Positions 22,541-34,355 of a DNA stretch of 64,000 bases are shown here, piece after piece (the stretch's first letter is position 1; each line of letters begins with the position of its first letter). The notes under the pieces were generated by a model. It was given only the letters and a program-made list of their open reading frames with translations, did no database searches and was not told where the DNA came from. The position numbers and the translations under genes are program-made. Source of the stretch: Monodelphis domestica (taxonomy: Eukaryota; Chordata; Mammalia; Didelphimorphia; Didelphidae); NCBI RefSeq assembly GCF_027887165.1, contig NC_077234.1:254231158-254295157 (forward strand), written 5' to 3'.

Positions 22541-23396
22541 TGAATAAGGTACTCTGTTGGGCTCCGAAGAAGCTGAATTATATTTACTAAGGAGACATCG
22601 TGTGGACACAAACACATATTCTACAGGACAGATTGTAAGAGTAAAATAGTAATTGGGGGGGAAATGATTTAAGGGAAACTTCAGGAAAAGGTTCATTTGG
22701 AGGAATTTAGGAGAAAGCTTTGAGACAGAAGGAATCCCTGAATTGGTTGGTAAAGCAATGGAAGCTTGTATCTGCTTCACCAGAGGAAGGCAGGTATTCT
22801 AATATAACATGGTTTACCCTGTCAATATTTCTCTGGAGTCAAGACTTTTATATTTCAAACATTGAAATTATATTTAACTCTTTAAACTACATTTAACCCC
22901 TTGAAATCAGATTAGCATATAAAAAGGGATACTTCTGAGGTTTAGCAAGAATTTATATATGAATGTTTCCACTTAAACTCCCACATGGACACAAAAGGTG
23001 AAAGCCCAGGTCACCTGAGAGTTCCGCCCCAGGGAGTCCTACTTCGCCAGTTGACCCACAAAAGACCTTAAATTAGTTTGAGTGGGACTAGCTAATCCCA
23101 TCAGAGGTTAAGTGTCTCTTTTGTCCCTATGGTCCCTCCCTCCAGTCCAAAGTCCTTTACTAAGGTGGCCCCGCCCTGGGCTGGGTCTTTCCCTTATGTG
23201 TCCATTGTAAAGCATCTGCCCATCACTGCTATCCCCCTCTGGAACTCCTCCTGTCCCGTTACCATCGTAAAGTCAATCTACTGTACCCCTCATCCTCAGC
23301 CCCCCTGTTTCACCTAGGAGGGCATTGAAGCTCCCCAACTTTAATAACTCCCCGGAATTGTCCAATCTAGCGAGGTTGGCTTTCCCAGGGGTCTGT
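22541..23396. other. Unassigned DNA upstream of CpG-rich interval
   Basis: No repeat recognised. A TATA-like GCATATAAAAAGGG occurs at about 22915-22928. From 23000 the sequence becomes C-rich (GGCCCCGCCCTGGGCTGGGT near 23167, a possible Sp1-type site). The 62-codon frame at 23129-23317 is Pro/Ser-rich and not assignable. Confidence 0.4.
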
Positions 23397-23461
23397 GTTG
23401 TATATGATGGTGTTGGAATAGTATTGGGTTATAAGGAATGATGAACTGCTTGATTTCTCTA
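23397..23461 (+). repeat. 65-bp inverted copy of an L1 segment at 21453-21517
   Basis: GTTGTATATGATGGTGTTGG through CTGCTTGATTTCTCTA is the reverse complement of the L1-derived segment near 21453-21517, with a single mismatch by my reading. It is L1 ORF2-like in content but sits alone in non-L1 sequence. Confidence 0.8.
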
Positions 23462-23469
23462 ACCAGAGT

Positions 23470-24560
23470 TCCATCCTCAGACTCTGCCTAGGCGTGTGCA
23501 GAGGCCTCCGATCGCACTGAACCCCTTTCCTTAATTAGAGGTTTTTCTAACTTTTCATAATTTTTGTTTTTTTCTAAGTCAACACCCCACCGAGATCCGA
23601 AGTCCCGGCTGCGGGAGCCTCCGGGCCAACGAGGACTCCAAGACGCGCCGTAGCCACAGCGCCTATTTGCAGGTGAGTCAGGAGTCCGGCTAGCCGAGGG
23701 CCAGGTACGTAGCTCTGGAGAAAGGACTCCGTCTGGCCTATTTGGGAGTGACTCGCTCTTTAATTAAGGGGGCAGTAAGAGGCGGTCTGTGGAGTGCGCT
23801 GAGAGCCGCAGAGTCCAGAGCTCCCCGGGAGCTGCTGTCTGTGGTCCCAGGAGGGGGGTGGGGGGGCAGCAGCCCGCGGAACTACCTCTTGTTCCTTCTA
23901 AAGACTGGCCATAGAATGTTAGCAAACAATGTCTATAAAGTTGTGTTCACTGGAAATTCCTCCTGCCCTCTGGACGGGGGAATATCCAGCAGGAGACAAA
24001 AGGAGGTCCAGAAATTCAGAGCTCCAAAGTCTCGCCTTTTCTTCCCAGTTTTGGGTGTAGTTAACGTGTGAAACATTGTCGAGGAAGCGCAGTGAGTTTC
24101 TCCCGTTGGCCCTGCCGTGCGTTTGATTCCAGGTATTGACGTTGCTGTCTGTCATTTCACTTCTTTGTCAGGCTCTTGTTGGTCTCTGCTGAACACGGGT
24201 GTGAGCGTTCTGGAGCGGAGAAAGTTCGTTTGGGGGCTTTGCCTTGTGAAATGACGAGATATTATAGGGAAAAGGCCTTGCTTTGAAGGGTAAGAAAGCC
24301 CTGAGTGTTTTAAACGGACCAACGACTTTCCTCTCCGGGAGCGGCTTTAGCTTAAGGCCAAAGGGGTTGGAGGCCAAGCTGAGAGAAATGCCATTTTGGA
24401 GAGTGAAACGATCAAAAGCAGGGAATCGTAGAGGCATTCCGGGGAAAAGGGGATTTTAAGCTTTTCCTTAGTAACCCCAGTCTGGGGTTTGCAGAGACAT
24501 TTTTTATGGGTTTTACTTAAAAAAAAGAGAGAGTAAAGGACCGTGAACGATGGCCTGATT
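23470..24560. promoter_or_regulatory. CpG-rich interval, possible promoter/CpG island
   Basis: I count roughly 25 or more CpGs in 23470-23880 and about 20 in 24060-24460, far above the rest of the window, where CpG is rare. Runs such as ACGCGCCG, CCCGCGG and GAGCGGA are unlike the surrounding repeats. CpG retention usually means germline hypomethylation, as at promoters. No repeat family recognised. Plus-strand splice-donor-like sites occur (CAGGTGAGT, CCAGGTACGT). The 109-codon frame at 23742-24071 has no recognisable domain and may be chance. Confidence 0.55.
23579..23672 (+). other. Candidate exon with acceptor and donor consensus
   Basis: A pyrimidine-rich TTTTTGTTTTTTTCTAAG ends at 23578, and CAG/GTGAGT defines a donor at 23672/23673, giving 94 bases. 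Two of three frames are open; one reads EIRSPGCGSLRANEDSKTRR within it. It could be a coding exon, an untranslated exon or coincidence; if transcription starts within the interval, only the donor would matter. No homologous protein recognised. Confidence 0.3.
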
Positions 24561-25699
24561 CAAAAATCAGCAGTTTTTAAGGTAAATTTCCAGAGTGCAA
24601 CCATTACAATAGATGAGTTTTGGTTTTAAAAGACCAGTGAAGGCTGATAACCAATTTTTCCTTTTTCATTGTTTTGTGGGTTTTTCTGATGATCATTAGC
24701 CCGTGACCACTATTAGAGAAAGGGATTGATTCCCCACCTGGAAAATTCCTAAGAAATTTCTAGGAATGCCCTGCATTTGACCACCCCAGTGCTGGAGTTG
24801 TGTGGGTGGAGTGACAAGGCTTTATTCAAGTTAAATCCGCTAGATTGCTTATTAAAAGGAATTTATTGGGAACCCCCAGACTATTACCTCAAGAAGTTTC
24901 TTAAGAGACAAAAGCCCGGACAAGATTTCCTGCGATCTAGATTGTGAAGGATTCTCGAAGGGGCCGCCTAGGAAGGAGCCCCTAAGAAACTGAATCATAA
25001 CTTTTGTTCCTCATCATTTTCACCGACCTTTAGAAATATTTCTGTAGCAGACATAAAACGGGCCATTTTATTTCCCCGGAGACTTGTATTCACCCTGAGC
25101 AAAGTCCCTTTTAGTTAGAGAACCTAGAAAGAAGAGTTTTATTCCCCAAATTTAGTTGAAATAGGAAAAGTTTAAAATAGGAGCATTTTACATTGCTAAG
25201 AGGCTGTTAATTTGAGAATTTGCAGCAGAGATGCCCGAGTGCTACTTTGTCTCCAAGGAGTATCAGAAGTTAGGAAAGAAATGATGGAGCCTAAGAATGA
25301 TTGTTAATAACAGAAGATAATTTGTTTTGAACTCTGAGCACGGTCAGAGAGAATTGCCATTTAAGGGTGAATTGTGGGGGGAAATAATTGGAAAGAGAAA
25401 TGCCATGGAGGAAATTGGTTATTGACATAGTCACAAGGGCAAATGGCTCAGCTAAGTTTCTGTCAAGTTATACAGATGATTGCTGATCATTACCAACTTA
25501 TGCATGGCATTAATATTCCAAATTGTGGAAACTTTTCTCTCTCATTTTAAGTCACTTCCCACTTTTCTCCTGTTATAGCAACTTTTCTGTAATCACATGA
25601 TGAAGGAAATCTTAGAAAGCCAAGGCCTAGAATATGGGGATTATTTTAACAACAATTAATATCAATAAAAATACTCAATTAAAGACTAAATTGGAGAGC
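24561..25699. other. No gene recognised
   Basis: CpG content falls back gradually. No repeat recognised before the L1 begins near 25700; the 78-codon plus frame at 25634-25870 is antisense L1. Confidence 0.4.
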
Positions 25700-27445
25700 C
25701 TAAAAATCAATTTTACTGCCATTATTAGCCAATCTGCTAGGTGTAAAGGAATGCCTCATAATGATTTTAATTTGTTTTTCTCTAATCAGGAGAAATTTAG
25801 GACACTTTTTCTTGTGATTATTGATAGTTTTGATTTCTTCTACTCAAAACTGCCAATTCATATCCCTTGACCATTTGACAATTGGGAATGATTTGATTTC
25901 TCATTTCCTTACATATTTGAGAAATTAGACTTTCTCAGAGAATTTAGTAATAAAACTTTTTTTCCCAGTTTGATGCTTCCATCTAATTAAAAAAAAACAT
26001 TCTTACTTTAATATAACCAAAATTATTCATGTTACATCTTGTAATGTTCTCTATCTCTTCCTTGGTCTTAAATTCCTTTTTTCCCATAGATCTTATACTA
26101 TTTTATTTTACCTAGTATAATTTCCATCTTTATATTTAAGCCATTTACCCATTCTGAATTTATCTTGGCATAGGGGATGAGATGTTGATCTAAAAATAAT
26201 TTTTCCCGTATGGTTTTCCAATTTTCCCAGCAGTTTTCTCAAATACTGACTTCTTTTCCCCAAAGCTGTGATCTTTGCATTTATCGAACTCTATCTTGCT
26301 GAGGTCCTTTACCCCTCATCTATTCCATTGATCCACTCTTCTCTCTCTTAGCCAGTACCAAATTGTTTTGATGATCACTGCTTTGTAGTACACTTTAAGA
26401 TATGGTACTGGTAGGCCACCATCCTTCATTTTTTTTCCATTAGTTCCCTTGATATTCTTGACATTTCATTCTTTTGGGTGAACTTTGTTATATTTTTTAT
26501 CTCATAAAAATGGTTTTATGGTAGTTTGATAGATATAGTATAGAAAGTAAATTAGTTTAGATATGATTGGCATTTTTATTTTAATAGCTCATCCTAACCA
26601 TGAGCAATTAATGGTTTTGCAATTGTTTCGATCTAGTTTTATTTGTGTGAAAAGTGTTTTCCAGTAGTCTTCATATTATTCATGTACTTTTCTTGGCAGA
26701 GAGATTCTCAAATATATTGTCTAGAGGGATTTTAAATAGAGTTTCTCTTTCTAACTCTTGCTGCTAATTTTTGTGGAAAATACATAGAAATGCTGATGAT
26801 TTTTGTGGCTTTATTTTGGATCCTACAACTTTGCTAAAGAACTTAATTTTTTCCATCAGCTTTTTAGTTGATTTTCTGGAATTATCTATGTATAATCTCA
26901 TATCATCTTCTAAGAGTAATAGATTAGTTTCCTGATTGCCCACTTTAATCCCTTCAATTTCTTTTTTTTCTCTAAATTCTACAGCTATCATTTAGAGTAC
27001 TATATTAAAAATAGTGGGAATAATAGACATTCTTGTTTCTCTTCTGATCTTTTTGGAAAGGCTCCTAACATTTCCATTGCAGATGATGCTTGCTGATGGT
27101 TTTAAATACATACTGTTTATTATTTTGAGGAAGGACCCTTCCATTCTTATACTTTTTAGTATTTAGTATATCATCTTATACCACTTATTACCCCATCTCT
27201 TCCTGTGAATGATTCTTCTAATTACTATAATAGCGAAAATAATTTTTGAGAGTCACAAATGACATTTTTCCCATATAGTAATATAAACAATTTGATCTAA
27301 TTGAAGCCCTTAAAGAAGAAAGTTTAAATAAAAAGCATTTTTCCCCTTTCCCCTCTCTTTCTTATTTACCTTTTCATGTTTTCCTTTTACCTTTTACCTT
27401 TTCTTATTTACCTTTTCATGTTTTCCTTTTACCATTTACCTTTTC
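25700..27445 (-). mobile_element. L1 fragment: ORF2 joined to inter-ORF region
   Basis: 25700-27130 is antisense ORF2 from the C-terminal region back through RT (the FADD box reads LEDD near 26905). After about 27140 the sequence switches to the region between ORF1 and ORF2 (compare 55470-55620: TATCATCTTATACCAC, GAATGATTCTTCTAAT). The N-terminal half of ORF2 is therefore deleted. The 3' end is also missing. It ends in a TTACCTTTTCATGTTTTCC tandem duplication (27363-27445). Confidence 0.8.
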
Positions 27446-28225
27446 AAGCAAATAAATCCATTTCTTCATACAGCTAGCAAATGAAAATCAGATAAAACAT
27501 ATGGAGGAGAATATATACTTGACAGTATACAAAATTAATAAGCTCTCTCACTGGGAATGAGATATCACATCTCAGTCAAATAGAAATTCTCCCAAGTATC
27601 TTAGCTGAGAAGAGGGATATAATCAAGGTAACTATTCCTCTATATGTCAGCTTCTTTTCCAAAGTCTTTCCAGATAGGGTCCTGATAACTAAAGTCCTTA
27701 TGGAGGGAGATCACCCCTTCCAAACCTCTCTCCCTCCTCTGTGCTGTCTTCCATGTGCCAAAAAGGGTCTTCAGAAAGGTAAAGGCCATGTTAAAAGTTC
27801 ATTTATTCTTTACATTAGTTTTTTTATATTCATTGACTATTTATTTCTTATTGTTTTTAAACACTATATTCTCTATAAAATGTGGTTTTGGTATGTATTT
27901 TGGAGAGTCTAGAACAAATTAATTGGATTTACATTGATTCATATGGAAATAATTGTCTTGGTTTTCATTTAATTTTTTCTGCCAATGAAAGAATTCTGGC
28001 AAATAGTTTTGTATATATACAGTGAAACGTCTGTTTTCATTGATAATCCATCCAAAAAAAAATCAGCAAAATCTGAAGCTTTAATGAAAGTGTGTATTCA
28101 TCATTTTTGAAATTGTTAAAGAAATTACAGTATTTGGTTTTAATGGAATATTATTGCTTGATATATTTAGAGACCCATGAAATGAGTTGAAACCTGAAAC
28201 CTGAAACAACTTCTATGAACTAATG
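27446..28225. other. No gene recognised
   Basis: AT-rich DNA with a 70-codon plus frame (27700-27912) of no recognisable similarity. Confidence 0.4.
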
Positions 28226-28680
28226 CAGAATAAAATGATGATAATAGTTATTATTTGTATCATACCAGGCACTGTGATAAACACTTCATAGGTATGATTT
28301 CCTTTGATCCCAATAGTCCTTGTTTGGTGGTATTCAGTTGTTTCAGTTGGGTCTGACTCTTTTTTTACCCCATTTGTTAAATGTACTAGAGTCATTTCCC
28401 ATTTTCTCCTCCATCTCATTTTAGAAATGAGGAACTGAGTTAGAGATTGTCACTATGTGACTATGTCACTGTCATAAGTGAATTTCACTATGTCTCCTAG
28501 CCATATTCCTGGGAAGTAGATGCTCTTATTAACATGCACATTGCTATAGTTCAGGAAACAGATGTAAGCAAATTAATGGACTTGTCCAGTCAAATAACTA
28601 GTGAGAATCTAAAAGTAGAATGAACTCGTCTTCCTAATGACAAGCCCAGAACTCTATCAAATGTGCCACCAATTGCCTGT
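28226..28680 (+). mobile_element. MIR/THER SINE interrupted by an antisense SINE
   Basis: The outer element starts TAATAGTTATTATTTGTATC, has CCAGGCACTGTGATAAACAC, and resumes after about 28480 (GGGAAGTAGATGCTC ... ACTTGTCCAGTCAAATAACT ... CTCTATCAAATGTGCCACC). Between them, 28325-28480 (GTTTCAGTTGGGTCTGACTC ..., CATCTCATTTTAGAAATGAGG) is a Mar1-like CORE-SINE on the minus strand. Confidence 0.7.
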
Positions 28681-28689
28681 AAGAAAAAT

Positions 28690-28850
28690 TCAAGAAATAC
28701 TTCCTCCAGGAGTATAATGTACCTTACTATTCTTCATAAGCCCCAACTAAAATATCATCTTGTACAGGAAGATTTTCTAGATCCTCTTATGCCTAGTGCC
28801 TTTCCATTATTGGAAATGATTTCATATTTATTCTATATGTTTGGATGATA
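28690..28850 (+). mobile_element. L2-type 3' end remnant
   Basis: The pattern TATCATCTTGTACAGGAAGA, then a TTTTCTAGATCC and GCCTAGTGCCTTTCC arrangement, is typical of old L2/MIR-associated 3' sequence in mammals. Weakly conserved. Confidence 0.45.
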
Positions 28851-29271
28851 GAAGTGGTTTTCTTTTGGTTTATATAAAGTGCTGCTCCAAATTTAAAATA
28901 AGTAAGATTGAAGAAATATTATTTATTTTCTAGTGGAGTATTTGGAATAAATTTAATTAAATCAGGGTGATATCCTTCCATCTATTCCAAAGGCCATAAT
29001 CTTCCAGATGAAATAAAATTCATTTTCTTACTCTGGAAATTAATAAATTTCAGAGTTGTTTATTTTGGATATCTAACCATACTGACATATATTCACCAAT
29101 TTTTTCCTCAGCCTCTTAAGGGGAAGTGTTCTTAAATTATATCTTTAAAGGATTCTCAAATGTAGCCTTTCTGTTATTCAAATGAAATGACTACAGATAA
29201 AAATATTTATAATTCTGAATGTCAATTTTATAATATTCCATAGATATTTTGGGCATTTTAATCCATAGTTT
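28851..29271. other. No gene recognised
   Basis: AT-rich DNA between repeats. Confidence 0.4.
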
Positions 29272-30832
29272 TTTTTTGAAAATTTTATTTAGATGATTTA
29301 GAATATTTTTCCATGGTTACAAGATTCATGTTCTTTCCTTCCCCTTCCCCCACCCCTTCCCATATCTGATGCATAATTCCATTAGGTTTAATATGTGTCA
29401 TTGATCAAGACCTATTTCCATATTTTTAAAAATTTGCATTAGGGTGATCTTTTAGTCTACATTCCAGTCATAGCCCTATTGACCCATGTGATCGAGAAAA
29501 TGTTTTTTTCCTGTGTTTCTTTTCTCATCGTTCTTTCTCTGGATGTGGTTAGCTTCTTTCTCATATGTCCCTCCAAATAATTCTGGATCATTGCATTGCT
29601 ACTAGTAGAGAAGTCCATTACATTTGATTTTACCACAGTGTATCCCTCTCTGTGGACAGTGTTCTCCTGGTTCTGCTCCTTTCACTCTATATCAATTCCT
29701 TGAGGTTGTTCCAGTCTCCATGGAATTCCTCCACTTTATTATTCCTTTGAGCACAATAGTATTCCATCACCAACATATATCACAATTTGTTCAGCCATTC
29801 CCCAATTGAAGGGCATCCCCTCATTTTCCAATATTTTGCCACCACAAAGAGCACAGCTATGAATATTCTTGTACAAGTCTTTTTCCTTATTATCTCTTTG
29901 GGGTACAAACCCAGCAGTGCTATGGCTGGATCAAAGGGCAGACAGTCTTTTATCGCCCTTTGGGCATAGTTCCAAATTGCCCTCCAGAATGGTTGGATCA
30001 ATTCACAACTCCACCAGCAATGCATTAATATCCCAACTTTGCCACATCCCCTCCAGCAAACTTTCCTTTGCTGTCATGTTAGCCAATCTGCTAGGTGTGA
30101 GGTGATACCTCAGAGTTGTTTTGATTTGCATCTCTCTGATTATAAGAGATGTAGAGCACTTTTTCGTGTGCTTATTAATAGTTTTGATTTCTTTGGCTGA
30201 GAATTGCCTGTTCATGTCCCTTGCCCATTTATCAATTGGAGAATGGCTTGATTTTTTGTACAATTGATTTAGTTCCTTATAAAACTGAGTGATTGGACCT
30301 TTGTCAGAGATTTTTGTTATAAAGATTCTTTCCCAATTTGTTGCTTCCCTTCTAATTTTGATTGCATTGGTTTTATTTGTACAAAACTTTTAATTTAATT
30401 TAATCAAAATTATTTATTTTCCTTTTTGTAATTTTTTTCTAACTCTTGCTTGGTCTGAAAATCTTTCCTTTCTCAAATATCTAACAAGTATACTATTCTG
30501 TGTTCACCTAATTTACTTATTGTTTCTTTCTTTATGTTCAAGTCATTCACCCATTCTGAGTTTATTTTGGTGTAGGGTATGAGATGTTGATCTAAACCTA
30601 ATCTCTTCCATTATGTTTTCCAATTTTCCTAGCAGTTTTTGTCAAATAGTGGATTTTTGTCCCTAAAGATGGGATCTTTGGGTTTATCATAGACTATCTT
30701 ACTAAGGTCACTAACCCTAAGCCTATTCCACTGATTCTCCATTCTGTCTCTTAGCCAGTACCATATGGTTTTGATGATCACTGCTTTATAGTACAGTTTA
30801 AGATCTGATACTGCAAGGCCATCTTCCTTCAT

Positions 30833-31021
30833 TGTTGAGAGTCATCATACCCCTGCTGTCTGACAGAGTCACAGTCTGGGGAAATGGAGACTGCAACGCA
30901 TACCCCAGAAAATAAGGCACCCACTGAATCCCCTTCTGTGTGACTTCTCCCTCTACCTTCCCCTACTAATGGAAATGTTATGACTATTGTTCTCTCCCCA
31001 ATACAGGAGAAATAACACACT

Positions 31022-31052
<31 letters not shown>

Positions 31053-31638
31053 ACACACACATATATATATACACACATGGACCTCAGGAAGGTCCATGCT
31101 TACCTGCTCTGGGGCATCTTCAGCATCAATCCATAGAGAAGATATCCCTGCAGGCTATCATAAGTGGCCCATTTCTCAGGAACCCCATTTTTGAAAAATA
31201 GACTCTCAGCAGGGGGCATAACTCTCCTTTTACCTCACTGACAGCCATATCCCCTCTCTCCCTTCATCTCCTTCATTCTCTGCTTTAATCCTTCAGTCTC
31301 CCTTGTTTCTTCATGTCCCACCCATTTTCACTATAAATATTACATTATTCATCTCCATCTCTGTTATAGCAATAATGTTTTGTTGACTATCTCCTTAGGC
31401 TTCACATCTGTTGTAAGGTTCTATGGAAGCATGTATGTTGAGAAATGATTGTGTGCCAGAAAAGTATGTACTCATTGAACCTATAAAGCAAACCAGCCTC
31501 TGTGTCATGCCAGAGCTCTGTGCGATGCCTGACATGGGATTGGGCATGCAGTGTCTCTCATCATTTATCTTACTGAACTGGGCCCCTCTAGACAGAAGGA
31601 CCCTCTCCTCTGAGAGACTGCTGGCTTGGATCTCAAAA
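30833..31638. repeat. Solo LTR inserted in L1 (ERVK-like duplication)
   Basis: About 806 bases of non-L1 DNA beginning TGTTGAGAGTC and ending GGATCTCAAAA; the ends are near-perfect inverted repeats (TGTTGAGA / TCTCAAAA). Flanks CTTCAT (30827-30832) and CTTCAC (31639-31644) look like a 6-bp target duplication with one change. Contains a (CA)n run (31019-31066) and an ACTATAAATATTAC TATA-like site near 31330. L1 sequence is continuous across the insertion. Orientation not certain. Confidence 0.72.
31019..31078. repeat. (CA)n / (TA)n microsatellite
   Basis: CA dinucleotides followed by TATATATATA inside the LTR. Confidence 0.95.
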
Positions 31639-32200
31639 CTTCACATTTTTTCATTATTTCCCTTGATATTCTTGTTCTTCCAAAAAACTTTGTTATTGTT
31701 TTTCTGATTCTATGAAAAAAGTTTTTTGGTAGTTTGATGGGTATGGTGCTAAATAAGCAAATTAGTTTCGGTAGGATTGTCATTTTTAATATGTTAGCTC
31801 TTCCTACCCATGAGCAATTAATGTTTTTCCAATTATTTAGATATAGTTTTAATTGTGTGGAGAGTGTTTTGTAGTTGTGTTCATATAGTTCCTGTGTTTG
31901 TCTTGTCAGATAGATTCCTAAGTATTTTATATTGTCTATGGTGATATTAAAGGGAATTTCTTTTTCTAACTCTTGCTGCTGGGATGAATTGGAAGTATAC
32001 AGCAATGTTAATGATTTATGTGGGTTTATTTTGTATTCTGCAACTTTGCTGAAGTTGTTGATTATTTCCACTAGGTTTTTAAATGATCCTCAAGGATTCT
32101 TTAAGTAGATGATCGTATCATCTGCAAAGAGTGATAGCTTAGTCTCCTCATTACCTATTTTAATACCTTAAATTTCTTTTTCTTCTTTAATTCCTATTGC

Positions 32201-33129
32201 TAGTTAGGAGAAGTGTTAGCTAAGATCAAGAGGATTTAAAAAAATAAATTATTCTATTAATCATATTAAATACCTAATGTTCATCCAATTGGAAAAAGAT
32301 GGATTTATGAATATTTTATGTTTAGTAATAATTTGAAGAACTAATATCCACAGAATTCTTCTGAAAGTCAAGATATTCCACTGTTTTGTTTTAACATCAA
32401 TTGAAACACTATCCACAATCATAAAAAATATTATACCTGAAAAAAATTTTATTTGGAACACAGAGTCATTTGCAATAAGGCTGTAAGTGGGAAAATGCAG
32501 ATTATTTTCCCATATGGGAAAAAAATAATTATGAAAAAATGCTGTAGATATGGCAAATATGAGACTACATTTTCACAAGGACCAAAAGAGCTGTCTTTTA
32601 TCTACCACATGCCATTGATGAACATTGGCTTTGTCTCTTTCACTACTATTTCTCTTCTCCAAAAGTAAGTTGATAATCAGTCCAATTAAAAGTCTTCCTT
32701 CAAACATCTAATCATTAGGAGGAACAGGTGTGAGCATCCACTTTATAGCAGCATGTTGAATCTGAGGAAACAAATTATAGGTAGACATATTGAGTGTATC
32801 TTCCTCTCATCAGTATTTTCATTTTGTAATTTTGTTTAACTGTTACAGTAGACTACAGAAGGAAGTCAAAATAGACTACCTAGAAAAATTCTTGATATAT
32901 GATGCAATCACAAATGTGTCATAAATTTAAGTTTCATCCCAAGTAAATTAGTAAAGAAAAAGATTCAGCAGTATTTTAGGTTTAGGATGATGAGGTTTTG
33001 GAGCCAAGAATTTGTACCCTTTCCATTGTGCTGGAAAATGGTTATCTGGTCTTTTCTTTCCTTTAGGGCTAGAAGAAAAATTTCATTCTTCCCCCTTTCT
33101 ACCCTTGCCCCTTGTATTCTTCTTAGAGC
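32201..33129. other. No gene recognised
   Basis: AT-rich DNA; short frames only. Confidence 0.4.
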
Positions 33130-34280
33130 TAACCTGAAGAAGACTCCACCCTGTGATCAAACTTCTAGGGATTTTAATATTCATTCTTTACCTATTTTCA
33201 CTCAGTCATACCCTCCCCATCTAAGTGATTCTCAAACTATAACTGTCATTATTTAACTGGATTTTTTCATTCCATGACTATATACATATATATATTTACA
33301 CACACACACACTTATCTCTTTCAATCTAATCTCTGCTATTTCACAAATAATATTCCATTTGAAAGTTACCCATACTTCCACTGCACCTTCTAGAATGTAT
33401 GCTTCATAGGTAATAAACTTGTTCTCATCTTAAATATTTTCCTTACCCACTCTTATTTTTTGTCTCTTGCCAAGATCTGGATCCCTTCTCATAACATAGC
33501 CTACTTTACCATCCTTTCTAGTACTTACTGTACTTTTTACTATTATCCCTTACTTACTAGTCAAGGTCAGGAATTGGATTACTCCTTGATACCCACTACC
33601 ACTAAATAGCACCCCTTCAACCTGGTAAATTCTACCACTATTATTTAGTAGGTGTTCTTCCTTTGAGGTTTAATCAATTCAGATCTAACACTTGTTTAAA
33701 ATTCTGGTAGATGTCATTCACCAACCTCCAATACATACTCCTCTCATTTCCTAAGTTAGTGTAATAGCTCACAGACTTTCTCTTTTCCCCAACTTCTGTC
33801 CTCATACTTAGATAATAGCAACATACACAGTGAATTATATTTCCTCAAAATCTCTTCTCTCCCAATTCCTTGATTGGCTCAATTCTAATGACCTCCTCCT
33901 CTATCCTACCTTCACTTACAAAGATACATGCAGAAATAGTCATGCCTTTAATCTTAGCACTACTCAAAATTTTCACTTCTATTTTCATGAAACCTAAAAT
34001 TCCATTATTTGATCACATTTTCCCAATGCTTTCCAACCCCAAATCCTAATATTTATCTTTACCATCACTTCTGATCTCTTGATTCCTCAGTTCTTTCCTG
34101 AACCTTTAAGCCTACACCAGCTACATTTTCTTCCCTTTCCCATATTGGTCTTTTGTCAGAGTAATTAAAACTTATACTATCCTCTTCTCACAAGTCCCTC
34201 ACAAACTTACTTTCTCATTGATCTTTCCCTTACAATCCCTAGCCTTCATTTACTTCCCCCTACAACTGCTTTCCCTCTTT

Positions 34281-34355
<75 letters not shown>

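Larger units (their letters stand above)
29272..32200 (-). mobile_element. L1 (3'UTR to RT), split by an LTR at 30833-31638
   Basis: Left: T-run (antisense tail) and 3'UTR from 29272. The ORF2 C-terminus is open over 30025-29780 and 30263-30003. ORF2 continues to 30832, is interrupted by the LTR, and resumes at 31639. The frame 32071-31565 holds [17 protein letters not shown] and NIKYLGIYLTRQTQEL. Around 32120 the RT active-site box is intact (LSLFADDTIIYL). It is 5'-truncated near 32200 and has stops and frameshifts, so it cannot mobilise itself. Confidence 0.88.

Noticed and set aside
23742..24071. 109-codon frame in the CpG-rich interval as a protein gene
   Set aside because: No recognisable domain, weak start context, and long frames are common in GC-rich DNA; kept only as part of the CpG-rich interval.
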